The position numbers and the translations under genes were made by a program. A DNA stretch of 64,000 bases, from positions 177,912-241,911 of the forward strand of contig NZ_BMVR01000006.1 in the NCBI RefSeq assembly GCF_014650815.1, read 5' to 3'. The stretch's first letter is position 1; the number at the start of each line of letters is the position of its first letter. Below, in pieces: positions 36,271-44,860 of this stretch. This DNA comes from Streptomyces flavofungini (GTDB lineage: Bacteria > Actinomycetota > Actinomycetes > Streptomycetales > Streptomycetaceae). The notes below the pieces were generated by a model. It saw only the letters and a list, made by a program, of their open reading frames with translations, was not told where the DNA came from and made no database searches.

Positions 36271-37098
36271 TCACCTCTTACGGGCAACCCCGCCGTAAAT
36301 GGGCAACGGCTCGTCCCCGACGGGCTCCCCCGCCGCACCCGGTTCCGGATGCCACGCGTCAGCCACCGTCACACCGGGCTCCACCAGTTCGAGGCCGTCG
36401 AAGAAGCGGACGACCTCGGCGCGGTCGCGCAGGGCGAGGGTGAGGGCGCGGGACTTGTAGAGGTCCCCGGCGCTCCTGGCCCGGTCGGGGGTGAACTCGC
36501 CGGTGCCGTGGGACAGCATGAGGTAACTCCCGGACGGCAGCGCGGACACCAGCTCGTCCACCACCTCGTACGCGCCGTCCTCGTCGGGGACGAAGTGCAG
36601 CAGCGCGACCAGGGACAGCGCCACCGGGCGCGTGAAGTCGAGGGTCTTGCGGGCCGCGGCGAGGATCGCGGCGGGCCGGCGCGCGTCGCCCTGGATGTAC
36701 TCGGTCGCGCCCTGGGGCGTGGACCGCAGGAGCGCCTCGGCGTGGGCGAGCACGATGGGGTCGTTGTCGCAGTAGACGACGCGGCTCTCGGGTGCGATGC
36801 CCTGGGCGATCTGGTGCAGGTTGGGCTCGGTCGGGATGCCGGTGCCGACGTCGAGGAACTGCCGGATCCCGGCCCTGGCGAGCCAGCGCGTCGCGCGCTG
36901 CATGAACGCGCGGTTGGCCCGGGCGACGGCCGGGATGCGGGGGTCCATGGCGACGAGCTGGCGGCTCATCTCCTCGTCGACGGGGTAGTTGTCCTTGCCG
37001 CCGAGCCACCAGTCGTACATCCGCGCGGGATGCGGTTTGCTCGTGTCGATGTACGGCGAGCCGCCCTCGTTCCCCTGGGCCTGCCCCGTCCCGGTCAT
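36271..37098 (-). CDS. SAM-dependent methyltransferase, PF04672 type (DUF574)
   Basis: A protein of 275 residues of the actinobacterial family with HPARMYDWWLGGKDNYPVDEE near residue 22 and RQFLDVGTGIPTEPNLHQIA (SAM loop). VVYCDNDPIVLAHAEALL, EYIQGDARRP and ALSLVALLHFVPDEDGAYE complete the fold. These methyltransferases are found in dozens per Streptomyces genome, often beside XRE/DUF397 genes as here; their substrates are unknown. It follows the DUF397 gene on the same strand by 71 bases. Confidence 0.92.
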   Translation of the reverse strand: MTGTGQAQGNEGGSPYIDTSKPHPARMYDWWLGGKDNYPVDEEMSRQLVAMDPRIPAVARANRAFMQRATRWLARAGIRQFLDVGTGIPTEPNLHQIAQGIAPESRVVYCDNDPIVLAHAEALLRSTPQGATEYIQGDARRPAAILAAARKTLDFTRPVALSLVALLHFVPDEDGAYEVVDELVSALPSGSYLMLSHGTGEFTPDRARSAGDLYKSRALTLALRDRAEVVRFFDGLELVEPGVTVADAWHPEPGAAGEPVGDEPLPIYGGVARKR

Positions 37099-37169
37099 CT
37101 GTGGCTCCCTTGCCCCTTCACGTGCCCCTTCACGGACTCACCGACGCAGCGACGTACGAAAGAACCCGC

Positions 37170-37481
37170 TCACGACAGCAGGAAGTCCGCCTCCCCCGAC
37201 TTCGCTCCCTGTATGAACGCCCGGATCTCGCCGTCCGTGTAGATGAGCGCGGGTCCGTCCGGGTCGGAGGACTGGCGGACGGCGACGCGGCCGTCGTCCA
37301 GCTTCATGGCTTCGAGACAGTTGCCGCCGTTGCCGCCGCTCCACGGCTTGTGCCAGCCCTCGGCGCCGAGTTCGCGCGCGGGCATGCCGTTGTAGATCCG
37401 GGACCCGGGGGGCCGGGAGTCGGCGCGGGTGTCGGGCCGGGACGCAGGGCCCGTACCCGCACGGTGTCGATCTCGGTCCAT
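37170..37481 (-). CDS. DUF397 protein, partner of the XRE regulator
   Basis: A 103-residue protein. The DUF397 core (about residues 40-102) reads GWHKPWSGGNGGNCLEAMKL, VAVRQSSDPDGPALIYTDGE and IRAFIQGAKSGEADF. In Streptomyces such proteins (BldB/WhiJ-associated small acidic partners) bind the XRE/DUF5753 protein encoded next to them and change its DNA binding. The ATG directly abuts the stop codon of that gene at 37482, so they are co-translated. The ~38-residue Arg/Pro-rich head is unusual for the family, and an internal ATG before PARELG is an alternative start. Confidence 0.88.
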   Translation of the reverse strand: MDRDRHRAGTGPASRPDTRADSRPPGSRIYNGMPARELGAEGWHKPWSGGNGGNCLEAMKLDDGRVAVRQSSDPDGPALIYTDGEIRAFIQGAKSGEADFLLS

Positions 37482-38342
37482 TCACAGCTCCTTGCGGACA
37501 TCCCGGAGGATCTCCTTCGTGCGTTGTGCGGTAGCGGCCTGGGCCGCCATGCGGTCCATGACCTCAAGATGCGTCGCCACCTCGGTGCGGGCGTCCAGAT
37601 AGACGGCACCGGTCAGGTACTCGCTGTAGACCATGTCCGGCAGCTCCGCCATCGCGAAGCGGAAGAGCACGAACGGTCCGAAGGTGCCCGGGTGCGGACC
37701 CGCGGCGAACGGCGCGACCTGGAGCGTCACGTGCGGCATTTCCACGGCTTCGAGCAGCCGGTCGATCTGTGCGCGCATCACCTCGGGCCCGCCGACCGGC
37801 CGACGCAGCGCGGTCTCGTCCATCACGGCCCAGAGCCGGGGCGCGTCCTCGCGGGTGAGCAGCGCCTGGCGTTCCATGCGCAGCGCCACGTACCGCTCGA
37901 TGTCCTCGGGCCGGGTCTGGCCTATGGCCCCGGAACGCAGCACGCCACGCGCGTAGCTTTCCGTCTGGAGCAGTCCGGGCACGAAGTGCGGTTCGTAGGA
38001 CCTGATGAGGCTCGCGGCGCCCTCCAGGCTGACGTACATGCTGAACCAGCCGGGCAGGATGTCGTGGAAGCGCTGCCACCAGCCGGGCTTGTTCGCCTCC
38101 TCGGCGAGCAGCACGAAGGCCTCGGCCTCTTCGTCCGTGACGCCGTACGCCTTCAGCAGCAGCTGGAGGTACGGGATCTTCAGGGCGACCTCGGCCGTCT
38201 CCATGCGGCGGACCGTGGCGGGGGCCACGCGCAGTACTCGCGCGGCTTCGTCGCGTTTCAGACCGGCTCGTTCGCGCAGGTCCTGCAGGCGACGACCGAG
38301 AACGACCTGTCCGACGGTCGGCGCCGACCGCGGTTCGCTCAC
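37482..38342 (-). CDS. XRE regulator with DUF5753 domain (WhiJ-like)
   Basis: A protein of 286 residues. Helix-turn-helix at residues ~12-65: LGRRLQDLRERAGLKRDEAARVLRVAPATVRRME in two parts. The DUF5753 domain follows (about 100-280) with RSYEPHFVPGLLQTESYARGV, RMERQALLTREDAPRLWAVMDE, VTLQVAPFAAGPHPGTFGPF and VYSEYLTGAVYLD. It belongs to the large WhiJ-like group that controls development and antibiotic production with a DUF397 partner. It is divergent from an anti-sigma-like ATPase gene, completing the typical three-gene set. Confidence 0.92.
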   Translation of the reverse strand: MSEPRSAPTVGQVVLGRRLQDLRERAGLKRDEAARVLRVAPATVRRMETAEVALKIPYLQLLLKAYGVTDEEAEAFVLLAEEANKPGWWQRFHDILPGWFSMYVSLEGAASLIRSYEPHFVPGLLQTESYARGVLRSGAIGQTRPEDIERYVALRMERQALLTREDAPRLWAVMDETALRRPVGGPEVMRAQIDRLLEAVEMPHVTLQVAPFAAGPHPGTFGPFVLFRFAMAELPDMVYSEYLTGAVYLDARTEVATHLEVMDRMAAQAATAQRTKEILRDVRKEL

Positions 38343-38558
38343 GTCCTACCTCCACCCACTTCGCGTCGCTCTCTGCATCGCCGTTGTGCCACTCGGGTTA
38401 CCGTGCGTCACCGCACTTCACCGCGCGCAGCGCACGTCACGCCGCTCGGTGAGGCGTTGCGAGAAGTGTGCCATGGGACGTCTCAAAGGGACATGTCACT
38501 GTGCACTTTTCAGAGTGGCCCTTGCCAAGGTGTTCGCGGCGGGGCGATAGTGGAGAGC
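38343..38558. promoter_or_regulatory. Divergent promoter region of XRE and ATP-binding genes
   Basis: 216 bases between the two starts. No gene. It contains AAAGGGACATGTCACTG near 38477 with the ACATGT palindrome, and repeated CGTCAC/CACTTC motifs that could bind the XRE protein. No clear -35/-10 pair is seen. Confidence 0.35.
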
Positions 38559-39131
38559 GTGACTCCGCCCGCATCGTTAGGAACTGAAGCCACCCGAGCC
38601 CGACTTGGCGTGTCCGCCAAGGGTCGGGCGGAGGCTGGCGAGCCTTGTGTCACCTTCACCCTGGCCGCGATGCCGAGTTCCGTGGCACGGGCAAGGCGGC
38701 TGACGCGCGATCGGCTCTGTTCCCTCGCGGTCGGCGACGACGCCTGCGACCTGGCGGCGCTCGTCGTATCGGAGCTGGTCACCAATGCGATCGTGCACAC
38801 CGCGAGCCGCACCGTCGTCTGCGAGATCTGCACGGGGGCCGACACCGTGCGGATAGCCATACGCGACGAGGGGCAGAGCTCGGGCGTGCCACGGCCGACG
38901 GGGCTGCGGGGGCCCGACGAGGAGCACGGGAGGGGATTGCTTCTCGTGAGCGCCGTGAGCAGCGCATGGGGTGTCCAGGACTCCGGATCCGGCCTTTCGG
39001 TGTGGGCGGAGCTGCCCAGATCTCCCGATCCGGCGGCGTGCTCCTTCGACACGGAGGAGCACGGTGTCCACGGTTTCGATACGGAGGCCTTCGACGTCGA
39101 CGGCGTCGAGGCCTTGGCCGACGGCCTGTGA
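38559..39131 (+). CDS. Anti-sigma-factor-like ATP-binding protein (HATPase_c)
   Basis: A protein of 190 residues of the RsbW/SpoIIAB group. VARARRLTRDRLCS leads the domain, DLAALVVSELVTNAIVHTAS is the N box with the Mg-ATP Asn, VRIAIRDEGQSS the G1 box, and EEHGRGLLLVSAVSSAWGV the G2 region. There is no phospho-accepting His domain. The family phosphorylates or binds sigma-factor regulators; in Streptomyces most have unknown partners. The C-terminal 30 residues are acidic (DTEEHGVHGFDTEAFDVDG) and repeat FDTE. GTG 38559 or GTG 38550 may be used. Confidence 0.85.
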   Translation: MTPPASLGTEATRARLGVSAKGRAEAGEPCVTFTLAAMPSSVARARRLTRDRLCSLAVGDDACDLAALVVSELVTNAIVHTASRTVVCEICTGADTVRIAIRDEGQSSGVPRPTGLRGPDEEHGRGLLLVSAVSSAWGVQDSGSGLSVWAELPRSPDPAACSFDTEEHGVHGFDTEAFDVDGVEALADGL

Positions 39132-39179
39132 GCCGATTGACGGGGATGCGAGTGCGACAGTGATGCGGTCGGGGGACAT

Positions 39180-39635
39180 GTGAGCACGAGGACAGCGCGA
39201 CTGCTCGACCTTGACACCTTGGTACGGCTCTCGCGAGAGCGGGAGCGGGCGGTCGGACGGCGAGTCGTGAGTGTGCAGCCAGTGGCACGACTCGCCGTCC
39301 CCGCCGGAATGCGGCAACCCCTCGGCTGCGACGCGGTCGCCATGCCGGCGGAGTTCGGTCCGCGCCTCCTGGAGCGGCTGCCCCGGGTGGGATGTGTGTA
39401 CGAGGACGGGCCGCGCTGGTGGTGGATCGTGCCGGCGGACTCGGACGTGGCCCTGCAGTGGCCGCCGTCGGCGTTCTACTCGCCGGGGGCGCTCGTCCCG
39501 GACGCGACCCGGGAGCCGGTGCTCGTGCACCGGCCCGAGGGCTCTGTCCCCTATACCCCCCCGATCCCCCTGTACCTGGGCCTGTGCCGCCTGGCCGGGG
39601 CCGTCCCGGGGTGGGCGGGGGCCGTCCGGGCCTGA
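39180..39635 (+). CDS. Hypothetical protein of the XRE/ATPase neighbourhood
   Basis: A protein of 151 residues that I do not recognise. GTG start after GGGGGA. The N-terminus TARLLDLDTLVRLSRERERA is helical; the middle has GPRWWWIVPADSDVALQWPP and FYSPGALVPDA, aromatic-rich. Similar small proteins often follow the ATP-binding gene in Streptomyces, from memory. It ends in a Gly/Ala/Pro tail encoded by the start of a tandem repeat. It starts 48 bases after the ATPase stop, so co-transcription is likely. Confidence 0.68.
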   Translation: MSTRTARLLDLDTLVRLSRERERAVGRRVVSVQPVARLAVPAGMRQPLGCDAVAMPAEFGPRLLERLPRVGCVYEDGPRWWWIVPADSDVALQWPPSAFYSPGALVPDATREPVLVHRPEGSVPYTPPIPLYLGLCRLAGAVPGWAGAVRA

Positions 39636-39731
39636 GGCCCGGCTGTCCCGGGGGCTTGGGGCCCGGCCTTCGCGGGCATCTGGGGTCCGGCCTTCCCGGA
39701 CACCCGAGGCCCGGCCGTCCCGGGCCCGCGG
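39634..39731. repeat. Tandem repeat, ~24-base unit, four copies
   Basis: Units of the form GGGCCCGGCCTTCGCGGGCA + TCTG begin at the stop of the 39180 gene; related GGCCGTCCCGGG blocks already occur in its last codons. Each unit is partly self-complementary. Confidence 0.8.
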
Positions 39732-39739
39732 ACGAAGAA

Positions 39740-39769
39740 CGGGCCGGAGAGTGGTTCCCCTCCGGCCCG
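39740..39769. terminator. Bidirectional terminator
   Basis: CGGGCCGGAG, ten-base loop, CTCCGGCCCG: 10 perfect pairs between two convergent genes. Confidence 0.75.
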
Positions 39770-39786
39770 GTCCGACTCCCGCGGTG

Positions 39787-39975
39787 TCACGCGGCGAAGC
39801 GCTCGCTCGCCTCCTGACCGCGCACGATCACCAGGAACGCGTCGCTCGACAGGTCCATCACGACCTCCGCGCGCTGCCCTTCACTGCGCCGGTCCCGCGC
39901 GAACTCCTCCGCGGGCCACGACCCGCGCGGTCCGCCCGCCGGAAACCTCTCCAGCACCACTCGTCCGTTCATCAT
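39787..39975 (-). CDS. Small conserved-looking protein, unknown function
   Basis: A 62-residue protein. It reads MMNGRVVLERFPAGGPRG, then WPAEEFARDRRSEGQRAEVV and MDLSSDAFLVIVRGQE. I recall very similar short proteins in other Streptomyces, which supports it as a real gene, but I know no function. GGGGGAA lies nine bases before the ATG pair. It is acidic/basic mixed with no membrane helix or metal motif. It has its own terminator and a 140-base upstream region with TAGGTC as a possible -10. Confidence 0.7.
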   Translation of the reverse strand: MMNGRVVLERFPAGGPRGSWPAEEFARDRRSEGQRAEVVMDLSSDAFLVIVRGQEASERFAA

Positions 39976-40115
39976 GTTCTTGTTCCCCCGTGTACCACTC
40001 AGTGTTCGGTACGAAGTCCTCGCAGACGAAGACCCTGCACTGAGGAGAACGCACGCCGCACCCTCATCGACTCACAACGTGACCTAACCGAGACGGAGTT
40101 GGAGCCGTACGGCAG

Positions 40116-40835
40116 TCAGTACCCGTACCCGTCGTACGCCCCGTACTCATCGTATTCGTCGTGGTACCGCACCCGGTCGCTGCCCGCCGGCGCCCCGAGC
40201 GCCGACGCGCGGCCCTTCGGCTCCTCCCACTCCTCCTGGCGGCCGAGCGCGGTGAGGTCGAGCAGGCTGGTGGTGGAGCCGAGGCCGTCGAGGCCCCGGT
40301 CGAAGGTGGAGTACGTGTGGAAGACGCGGTCGCCGTCGCGCAGGAAGCAGCTCAGGCCGGGGCGGTCGTGGACGCGGCCGTCGGCGCCCGCGTAGGACGC
40401 GGCGAAGTCGCGGTTGAACTCGCCGCCGCACGCGGAGAACCAGGGCACCACCCAGCCCATGCGGGCCTTGAAGGGCAGGATGCGCGTGAACGGGGCGCGC
40501 GAGACGGCCACGAAGGTCGTGCCGCGGGCCCGCAGGTGCGCGAGGTGCCCGATCTGGTCGAGGAACGCCGAGCAGCTGCGGCAGCCCGCGTCCCACTCGG
40601 GGGCGAACATGAAGTGGTGGACGATGAGCTGGCCGCGGCCGTCGAACAGGTCGAGCAGCGTCGCCTTCCCGTCCGCACCGTCGAACAGATAGTCCTTGTC
40701 GATCTCGACCATGGGCAGCCCGCGCCGGTCGGCGTTCAGCGCGTCGCGGGCGCGGGTGGCGGCCTTCTCCTTGGCGAGCAGCCTCTCGCGGGCGGCCAGC
40801 CACTCCGCGCGCGTGACGATGTGCGGCAGTCCCAT
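40116..40835 (-). CDS. DUF899 thioredoxin-fold protein
   Basis: A protein of 239 residues; GGAGGAA seven bases before ATG 40835. DUF899 marks: PHIVTRAEWLAARERLLAKE, LPMVEIDKDYLFDGADGKAT, VHHFMFAPEWDAGCRSCSAF with the CxxC pair, FVAVSRAPFTRILPFKARMG and VFHTYSTFDRGLDGL. The fold resembles peroxiredoxin/thioredoxin, so thiol chemistry is plausible but no substrate is known. The C-terminus is a Tyr/Asp/Glu tail (YHDEYDEYGAYDGYGY) encoded by a TACTCGTC-like repeat. Confidence 0.9.
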   Translation of the reverse strand: MGLPHIVTRAEWLAARERLLAKEKAATRARDALNADRRGLPMVEIDKDYLFDGADGKATLLDLFDGRGQLIVHHFMFAPEWDAGCRSCSAFLDQIGHLAHLRARGTTFVAVSRAPFTRILPFKARMGWVVPWFSACGGEFNRDFAASYAGADGRVHDRPGLSCFLRDGDRVFHTYSTFDRGLDGLGSTTSLLDLTALGRQEEWEEPKGRASALGAPAGSDRVRYHDEYDEYGAYDGYGY

Positions 40836-40963
40836 GGCGCATTCCTCCGGATCCGGTCCGCGGTTCGCGGGTTCTCGGGAGGGTTGACTGGATGTCTCAC
40901 AAGAACTCATCGGTCCCGTACGGAATTTCCCGGGTTTTTTCTCAGCGACCCCCGGGCGATCTC

Positions 40964-40980
40964 CCGGAGGCCGCCTCCGG
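40964..40980 (-). terminator. Small hairpin after the P450 gene
   Basis: CCGGAGG, CCG, CCTCCGG: seven pairs, 34 bases past the P450 stop. The remainder of the gap to 40835 contains a GGGTTTTTTCTC tract on the plus strand at about 40934-40943 and the promoter of the DUF899 gene. Confidence 0.5.
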
Positions 40981-41013
40981 CACCCCGTCAGCACCCTGCC
41001 GCACAGGCCCGGT

Positions 41014-42222
41014 TCAGAACACCACCGGCAGCGCGAGCAGCCCCCGCGCCCGCATCGAGGGCCGCCACCGCAGCTCGCCCTCCGGTACGCCGAGCGCGAG
41101 GTTCGGGAAGCGTTCGAGCAGGGCGCCGATCGCGGTCGTCAGCTCCAGGCGGGCCAGCGGCGCGCCCACGCAGTGGTGGATGCCGTGGCCGAGGGCGAGG
41201 TGGCCGCTCGCGTCGCGGTCGAGGTCGAGGCGGTCCGGGTCGGGGAAGCGCTCGGGGTCGCGGCCCGCGGAGCCGAGGCCCAGGAACACGGTCTCCCCGG
41301 CCGGGACGGTCACGCCGCCGAGCGTGAGGTCCTCGCGCGCGAACCGCCGGATGGAGAACACCGCCGACGTGTCGTACCGCATGAACTCCTCGACGGCGCC
41401 CGGCAGTCGCGCCGGGTCGGCCCGCAGGGCGGCGAGCTGGCCGGGGTGGCGCAGGAGCGCGAGGGCCGCGTTGCCGATGAGCTGTACGGCGTTCTCGTAC
41501 CCGGCGAAGTGGAGCAGGAAGGCGAGGGACGTCAGCTCGTCCTCGCTGAGCCGGTCGCCGTCGTCGCGCGCCACGATCAGGTCGGACAGCAGGTCCTCGC
41601 CGGGCTCCTTGCGCTTGTCCGCGATGAGCGCGGTATAGAACCCGAGCATCGCGACGACCGTCTCCTTGGCGCGGTCGGGCCGCGCGGGGTCGGGTGCGAT
41701 GAGCGCGTCGGTCCAGTCGGTGAAGTCGCGCCGGTGGTCGGCGGGGACGCCGAGGAGGTCGCAGATGGTGGTGATGGGCAGCGGCGCGGCATACGCGGCC
41801 ACGAGGTCGGCGCGGCCCTCGCCCGTGCCGGGGCGTTCGGCCTCGATGGCGTCGAGGAGTGTGTCGGCGGTGCGCCGGACGGGCTCGCGCAGGCTCTCGA
41901 CGCGGTGCTTCGTGAACGCCTTGACGACCAGGCGGCGGATGCGGGTGTGGTCGGGCGGGTCCATGTTCAGCATGTTCGCGTCCAGCGCGGGCGGCAGCTT
42001 GAAGCCCCGGTAACTCCCGGGCAGCGCATGCCTCTTGTCCACGGAGAGGCGCTGGTCGGCGAGGGCCGCACGCACGTCCGCGTACCGCGTCACGAGCCAG
42101 GCGGGGGTGCCGTCGGGCCCGGCGATCCGCCGCACGGGGGCGCTCTCGCGCAGGTGTGCGTAGGTGCCGTAGGGGTCGGTCATGAGCCCGCCGAGGTGCT
42201 CGGGCTGCGCGGGGGTGGCCAT
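41014..42222 (-). CDS. Cytochrome P450
   Basis: A 402-residue soluble bacterial P450. I-helix FLLHFAGYENAVQLIGNAAL has AGYE(N) where most have AGxDT; the K-helix ExxR is at AVEEFMRYDTSAVFSIRRFA; the heme loop is LALGHGIHHCVGAPLARLE with the Cys thiolate ligand. VTVPAGETVFLGLGSAGRDPERFPDPDRL precedes the loop. It resembles CYP105/107-type hydroxylases of Streptomyces. No ferredoxin gene is adjacent, so redox partners lie elsewhere. ATG 42222 chosen (GGTGGAA upstream); GTG 42231 is possible. It follows the amidohydrolase by 57 bases on the same strand. Confidence 0.94.
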   Translation of the reverse strand: MATPAQPEHLGGLMTDPYGTYAHLRESAPVRRIAGPDGTPAWLVTRYADVRAALADQRLSVDKRHALPGSYRGFKLPPALDANMLNMDPPDHTRIRRLVVKAFTKHRVESLREPVRRTADTLLDAIEAERPGTGEGRADLVAAYAAPLPITTICDLLGVPADHRRDFTDWTDALIAPDPARPDRAKETVVAMLGFYTALIADKRKEPGEDLLSDLIVARDDGDRLSEDELTSLAFLLHFAGYENAVQLIGNAALALLRHPGQLAALRADPARLPGAVEEFMRYDTSAVFSIRRFAREDLTLGGVTVPAGETVFLGLGSAGRDPERFPDPDRLDLDRDASGHLALGHGIHHCVGAPLARLELTTAIGALLERFPNLALGVPEGELRWRPSMRARGLLALPVVF

Positions 42223-42279
42223 GGGTTCCACCCTAAGGAGCGAGACCCGACGCCGGGTCGCCGGGCCGCACGGCGCCCC

Positions 42280-43641
42280 TCACCCGTCGTACTCCTGGAT
42301 CCGCTTCCCGTGCCCCCGCTCCACGAGCGCGGGCAGCCGCTCCCCCAACTCCCGCACGACCTCGGCCACCTCCACGGTCAGCAGCTCCCGGTCCCGCATC
42401 AGCACGCGCCCGTCGACGATCGTCGTCGTCACGTCGCCGCTGCGTGCGCTGTGCACGAGGGTGGCGGCCAGATCGTGCACGGGCTGGGTGTGCGGGCCGG
42501 TGAGGTCGACGAGGATGACGTCGGCGCGGTGGCCGACGGCGAGGCTGCCGACGCGGTCGCCGAGGCCGACCGCGCGGGCACTCTGCAGGGTGGCGTGGTG
42601 CAGGGCCTGGCGGGAGGTCAGCCAGCGGGGGTCGCCGGTCGTGGACTTCTGGACGAGGGCGGTGAGCGCCATGGCCTCCCAGATGTCGAGGGAGTTGTTG
42701 GAGGCGGCGCCGTCGGTGGCGAGGCCGACGGGGATGCCGAGGTCCGCCAACGCCCGTACGGGGGTGGGGTCCCAGGCGAACTTCAGATAGCCGCGGGGCG
42801 CGCTGGCGACGCCGACGCGGCCCGTGGCGGCGGCCAGGACGGGCAGGTCGCGCTCGATGATGCCGGTGCCGTGGGCGATGAGGACGTCGACGTCGAGGAG
42901 GCCGGTGCGGTGCAGGATCTCGATCGGGGTCGCGCCGTGCCGGGCGAGGCTGTGCTCGGTCTGGGCGCGGCTCTCGGCGGCGTGCAGATGCACCAGCAGG
43001 CCGTGCTCGCGGGCGAGTTCTGCGGTCGCGGCGAGGTCGGCGTCGTCGACGGTGTACGGCGCGTGCGGGGCCAGGCAGGTGGTGACGCGGCCGTCGGCGG
43101 ACCCGGCCCGGCGCAGCGCGAAGTCCAGGGACGCCGCCCGGCCCTCGGGGCCCTGGGAGGAGAAGTACGCCTGCCCGAGGCTGGCCCGCAGGCCGGTCTC
43201 GGCGACGACGTCGGCGACGGTGTCCATGGCGAAGTAGTGGTCGGCGAAGGTGGTGACGCCACCTCGGATCAGCTCGGCGCAGGCGAGGCGCGCGCCCAGT
43301 TCCACGTCGCGCTCGCCGAGGTTCGACTCGATGGGCCAGACGTAGTCGTTGAACCACTCCTCGACGGGCAGGTCCTCGGCGATGCCCCGCAGGGCCACCA
43401 TCGGCGCGTGGGTGTGGCAGTTGATCAGGCCGGGCAGTGCCGCCTGGCCGCGGGCGTCGATGCGTTCGACGGCGGCGAGCGGGGCCGCGGCGGCGGTCGT
43501 GGTGACGTCGGCGATGACTCCGTCGCGTACGACGATCGCGGTGTCCTCAGCGAAGCCGACGCTTCCGGCCGAGTCGTGGACGAGGGCCGTGCAGCCCGTG
43601 ATGATGAGGTCGGCGGGGCCGGATGCGGCGGGCGCGGTCAT
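42280..43641 (-). CDS. Amidohydrolase/deaminase (TrzA/AtzA-like)
   Basis: A 453-residue metal-dependent hydrolase. GLINCHTHAPMVALRG gives the HxH metal pair, TTFADHYFAMDTVADVVAE follows, LLVHLHAAESRAQTE gives the third His, LIAHGTGI the fourth, and LATDGAASNNSLDIWEAM the catalytic Asp. A C-terminal stretch SLAVGHRADVILVDLTGP is typical. This is the pattern of the S-adenosylhomocysteine/guanine/triazine deaminase group, so a nucleobase or nucleoside amine is the likely substrate. Start chosen at ATG 43641 before TAPAASGPADLIITG. Perhaps co-transcribed with the P450. Confidence 0.92.
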   Translation of the reverse strand: MTAPAASGPADLIITGCTALVHDSAGSVGFAEDTAIVVRDGVIADVTTTAAAAPLAAVERIDARGQAALPGLINCHTHAPMVALRGIAEDLPVEEWFNDYVWPIESNLGERDVELGARLACAELIRGGVTTFADHYFAMDTVADVVAETGLRASLGQAYFSSQGPEGRAASLDFALRRAGSADGRVTTCLAPHAPYTVDDADLAATAELAREHGLLVHLHAAESRAQTEHSLARHGATPIEILHRTGLLDVDVLIAHGTGIIERDLPVLAAATGRVGVASAPRGYLKFAWDPTPVRALADLGIPVGLATDGAASNNSLDIWEAMALTALVQKSTTGDPRWLTSRQALHHATLQSARAVGLGDRVGSLAVGHRADVILVDLTGPHTQPVHDLAATLVHSARSGDVTTTIVDGRVLMRDRELLTVEVAEVVRELGERLPALVERGHGKRIQEYDG

Positions 43642-43858
43642 CCGTTCACGGTACGGGGAGTGCGTCGTCCTGGGCCTGTCACGGCAGGCGTTTCGGGGGC
43701 ACTCTGGCGTCAGCCGCCCGCCCGCGGTGGCATCGGCCGCCCGCCGCCCCCGGGCCCGCGGGAACACCTCACGACGGCGCCCGCGCGAGCGCCCGGCCCG
43801 GCCGGAGAACGCCCGGGCCGGGTGACGCTCCCGTCACGACGCCGAGAAGGAGCCCGGC
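43642..43858. promoter_or_regulatory. Divergent promoter region of amidohydrolase and nuclease-like genes
   Basis: 217 bases with no gene. GTGACGCTCCCGTCACGACG contains a GTGACG-like inverted pair near 43820; GAGAAGGA is the ribosome site of the 43859 gene. No certain promoter elements. Confidence 0.35.
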
Positions 43859-44824
43859 ATGCTCCTCGGCACCTGGAACCTGGAGAACCTGTACCGGCCC
43901 GGCGGCCCGTTCGGGCCGAGCGACAAGGCGGCGTACGAGGCGAAGCTGACCGCGCTCGCGGAGACGGTCCGCGCGCTCGACCCGAGCCTGCTCGGCGTGC
44001 AGGAGGTCGGCGATCCGGCGGCGCTCGGCGACCTCGCCGGGATGCTCGACGGCCGCTGGCGCGCGGCGGTGTCGGAGCACGCGGACAGCCGGGGCATCCG
44101 GGTGGGGTTCCTGAGCAGGCTCGACCTGGAAGTGCTCGCCGACGTCGAGGCGTTCCCGGCGAAGCTGCGGCCCGTGCAGGGCGACGACGCGGGCACGCGG
44201 GTCGGCACGACGGGGCGGGGCCTGTTCGCCGTGCGGATCGTCACCCGCGCCATCACCGTGGACGCCGCGGTCTGCCATCTGAAGTCGAAGCTCCTGACGT
44301 ACCCCGGCGGCCGGTTCCAGCCCCGCGACGAGGGCGAACGGGCCCGCGTCGGGGCGTACGCCCTCTACCGCCGCACCGCCGAGGCCGCGACCCTGCGCGC
44401 GCTCGCCGACCGACTGCTCGGCGGGGCCGGGCAGGACCGCGACGTGGTGGTGCTCGGCGACCTCAACGACGAGGTGGCGGCCGCCACCACCCAGATCCTG
44501 CTCGGCCCGCCGGGATCCGAACTCGGCACCCCCGGACACGCCAAGCCGGACCAGGGCGACGCCACCCGGCTGTGGAACGTGGCGCCGCTGATACCGGCCG
44601 AACGCCGCTTCTCCCGCGTCAACTTCGGCCGCCGCGAGCTGATCGACCACGTCCTGACGAGCCACCGCCTGACCGGCCGGGTGACGGCCCACGGCGAGGC
44701 GGGCACCGGGTTGCCGGACGGGACGGCGGGGCCCGAGCTGCCGTCGGTGGGGGCGGATCCGGGGGCGCGCAGGGATGCGGCGGGGTCGGATCACGCGCCG
44801 GTGTGGATACGGTTCCAGCCCTAG
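43859..44824 (+). CDS. Endonuclease/exonuclease/phosphatase-family protein
   Basis: A protein of 321 residues. LLGTWNLENLYRPGG (Asn ligand), LLGVQEVGD (Glu ligand), VCHLKSKLLTYPGGRF (catalytic His), VVVLGDLNDEVAAAT (GDLND) and GSDHAPVWIRF (SDH) are the five marks of the DNase I-like phosphohydrolase fold. No signal peptide, so cytoplasmic. It could act on DNA, phosphodiesters or phospholipids; the Streptomyces family members I remember are annotated only as endonuclease/exonuclease/phosphatase. A ~17-base repeat AGCCCTGAGGCCCTGG follows the stop. Confidence 0.9.
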   Translation: MLLGTWNLENLYRPGGPFGPSDKAAYEAKLTALAETVRALDPSLLGVQEVGDPAALGDLAGMLDGRWRAAVSEHADSRGIRVGFLSRLDLEVLADVEAFPAKLRPVQGDDAGTRVGTTGRGLFAVRIVTRAITVDAAVCHLKSKLLTYPGGRFQPRDEGERARVGAYALYRRTAEAATLRALADRLLGGAGQDRDVVVLGDLNDEVAAATTQILLGPPGSELGTPGHAKPDQGDATRLWNVAPLIPAERRFSRVNFGRRELIDHVLTSHRLTGRVTAHGEAGTGLPDGTAGPELPSVGADPGARRDAAGSDHAPVWIRFQP

Positions 44825-44860
44825 AGCCCTGAGGCCCTGGAGCCCTGAGGCAGACCCCGG

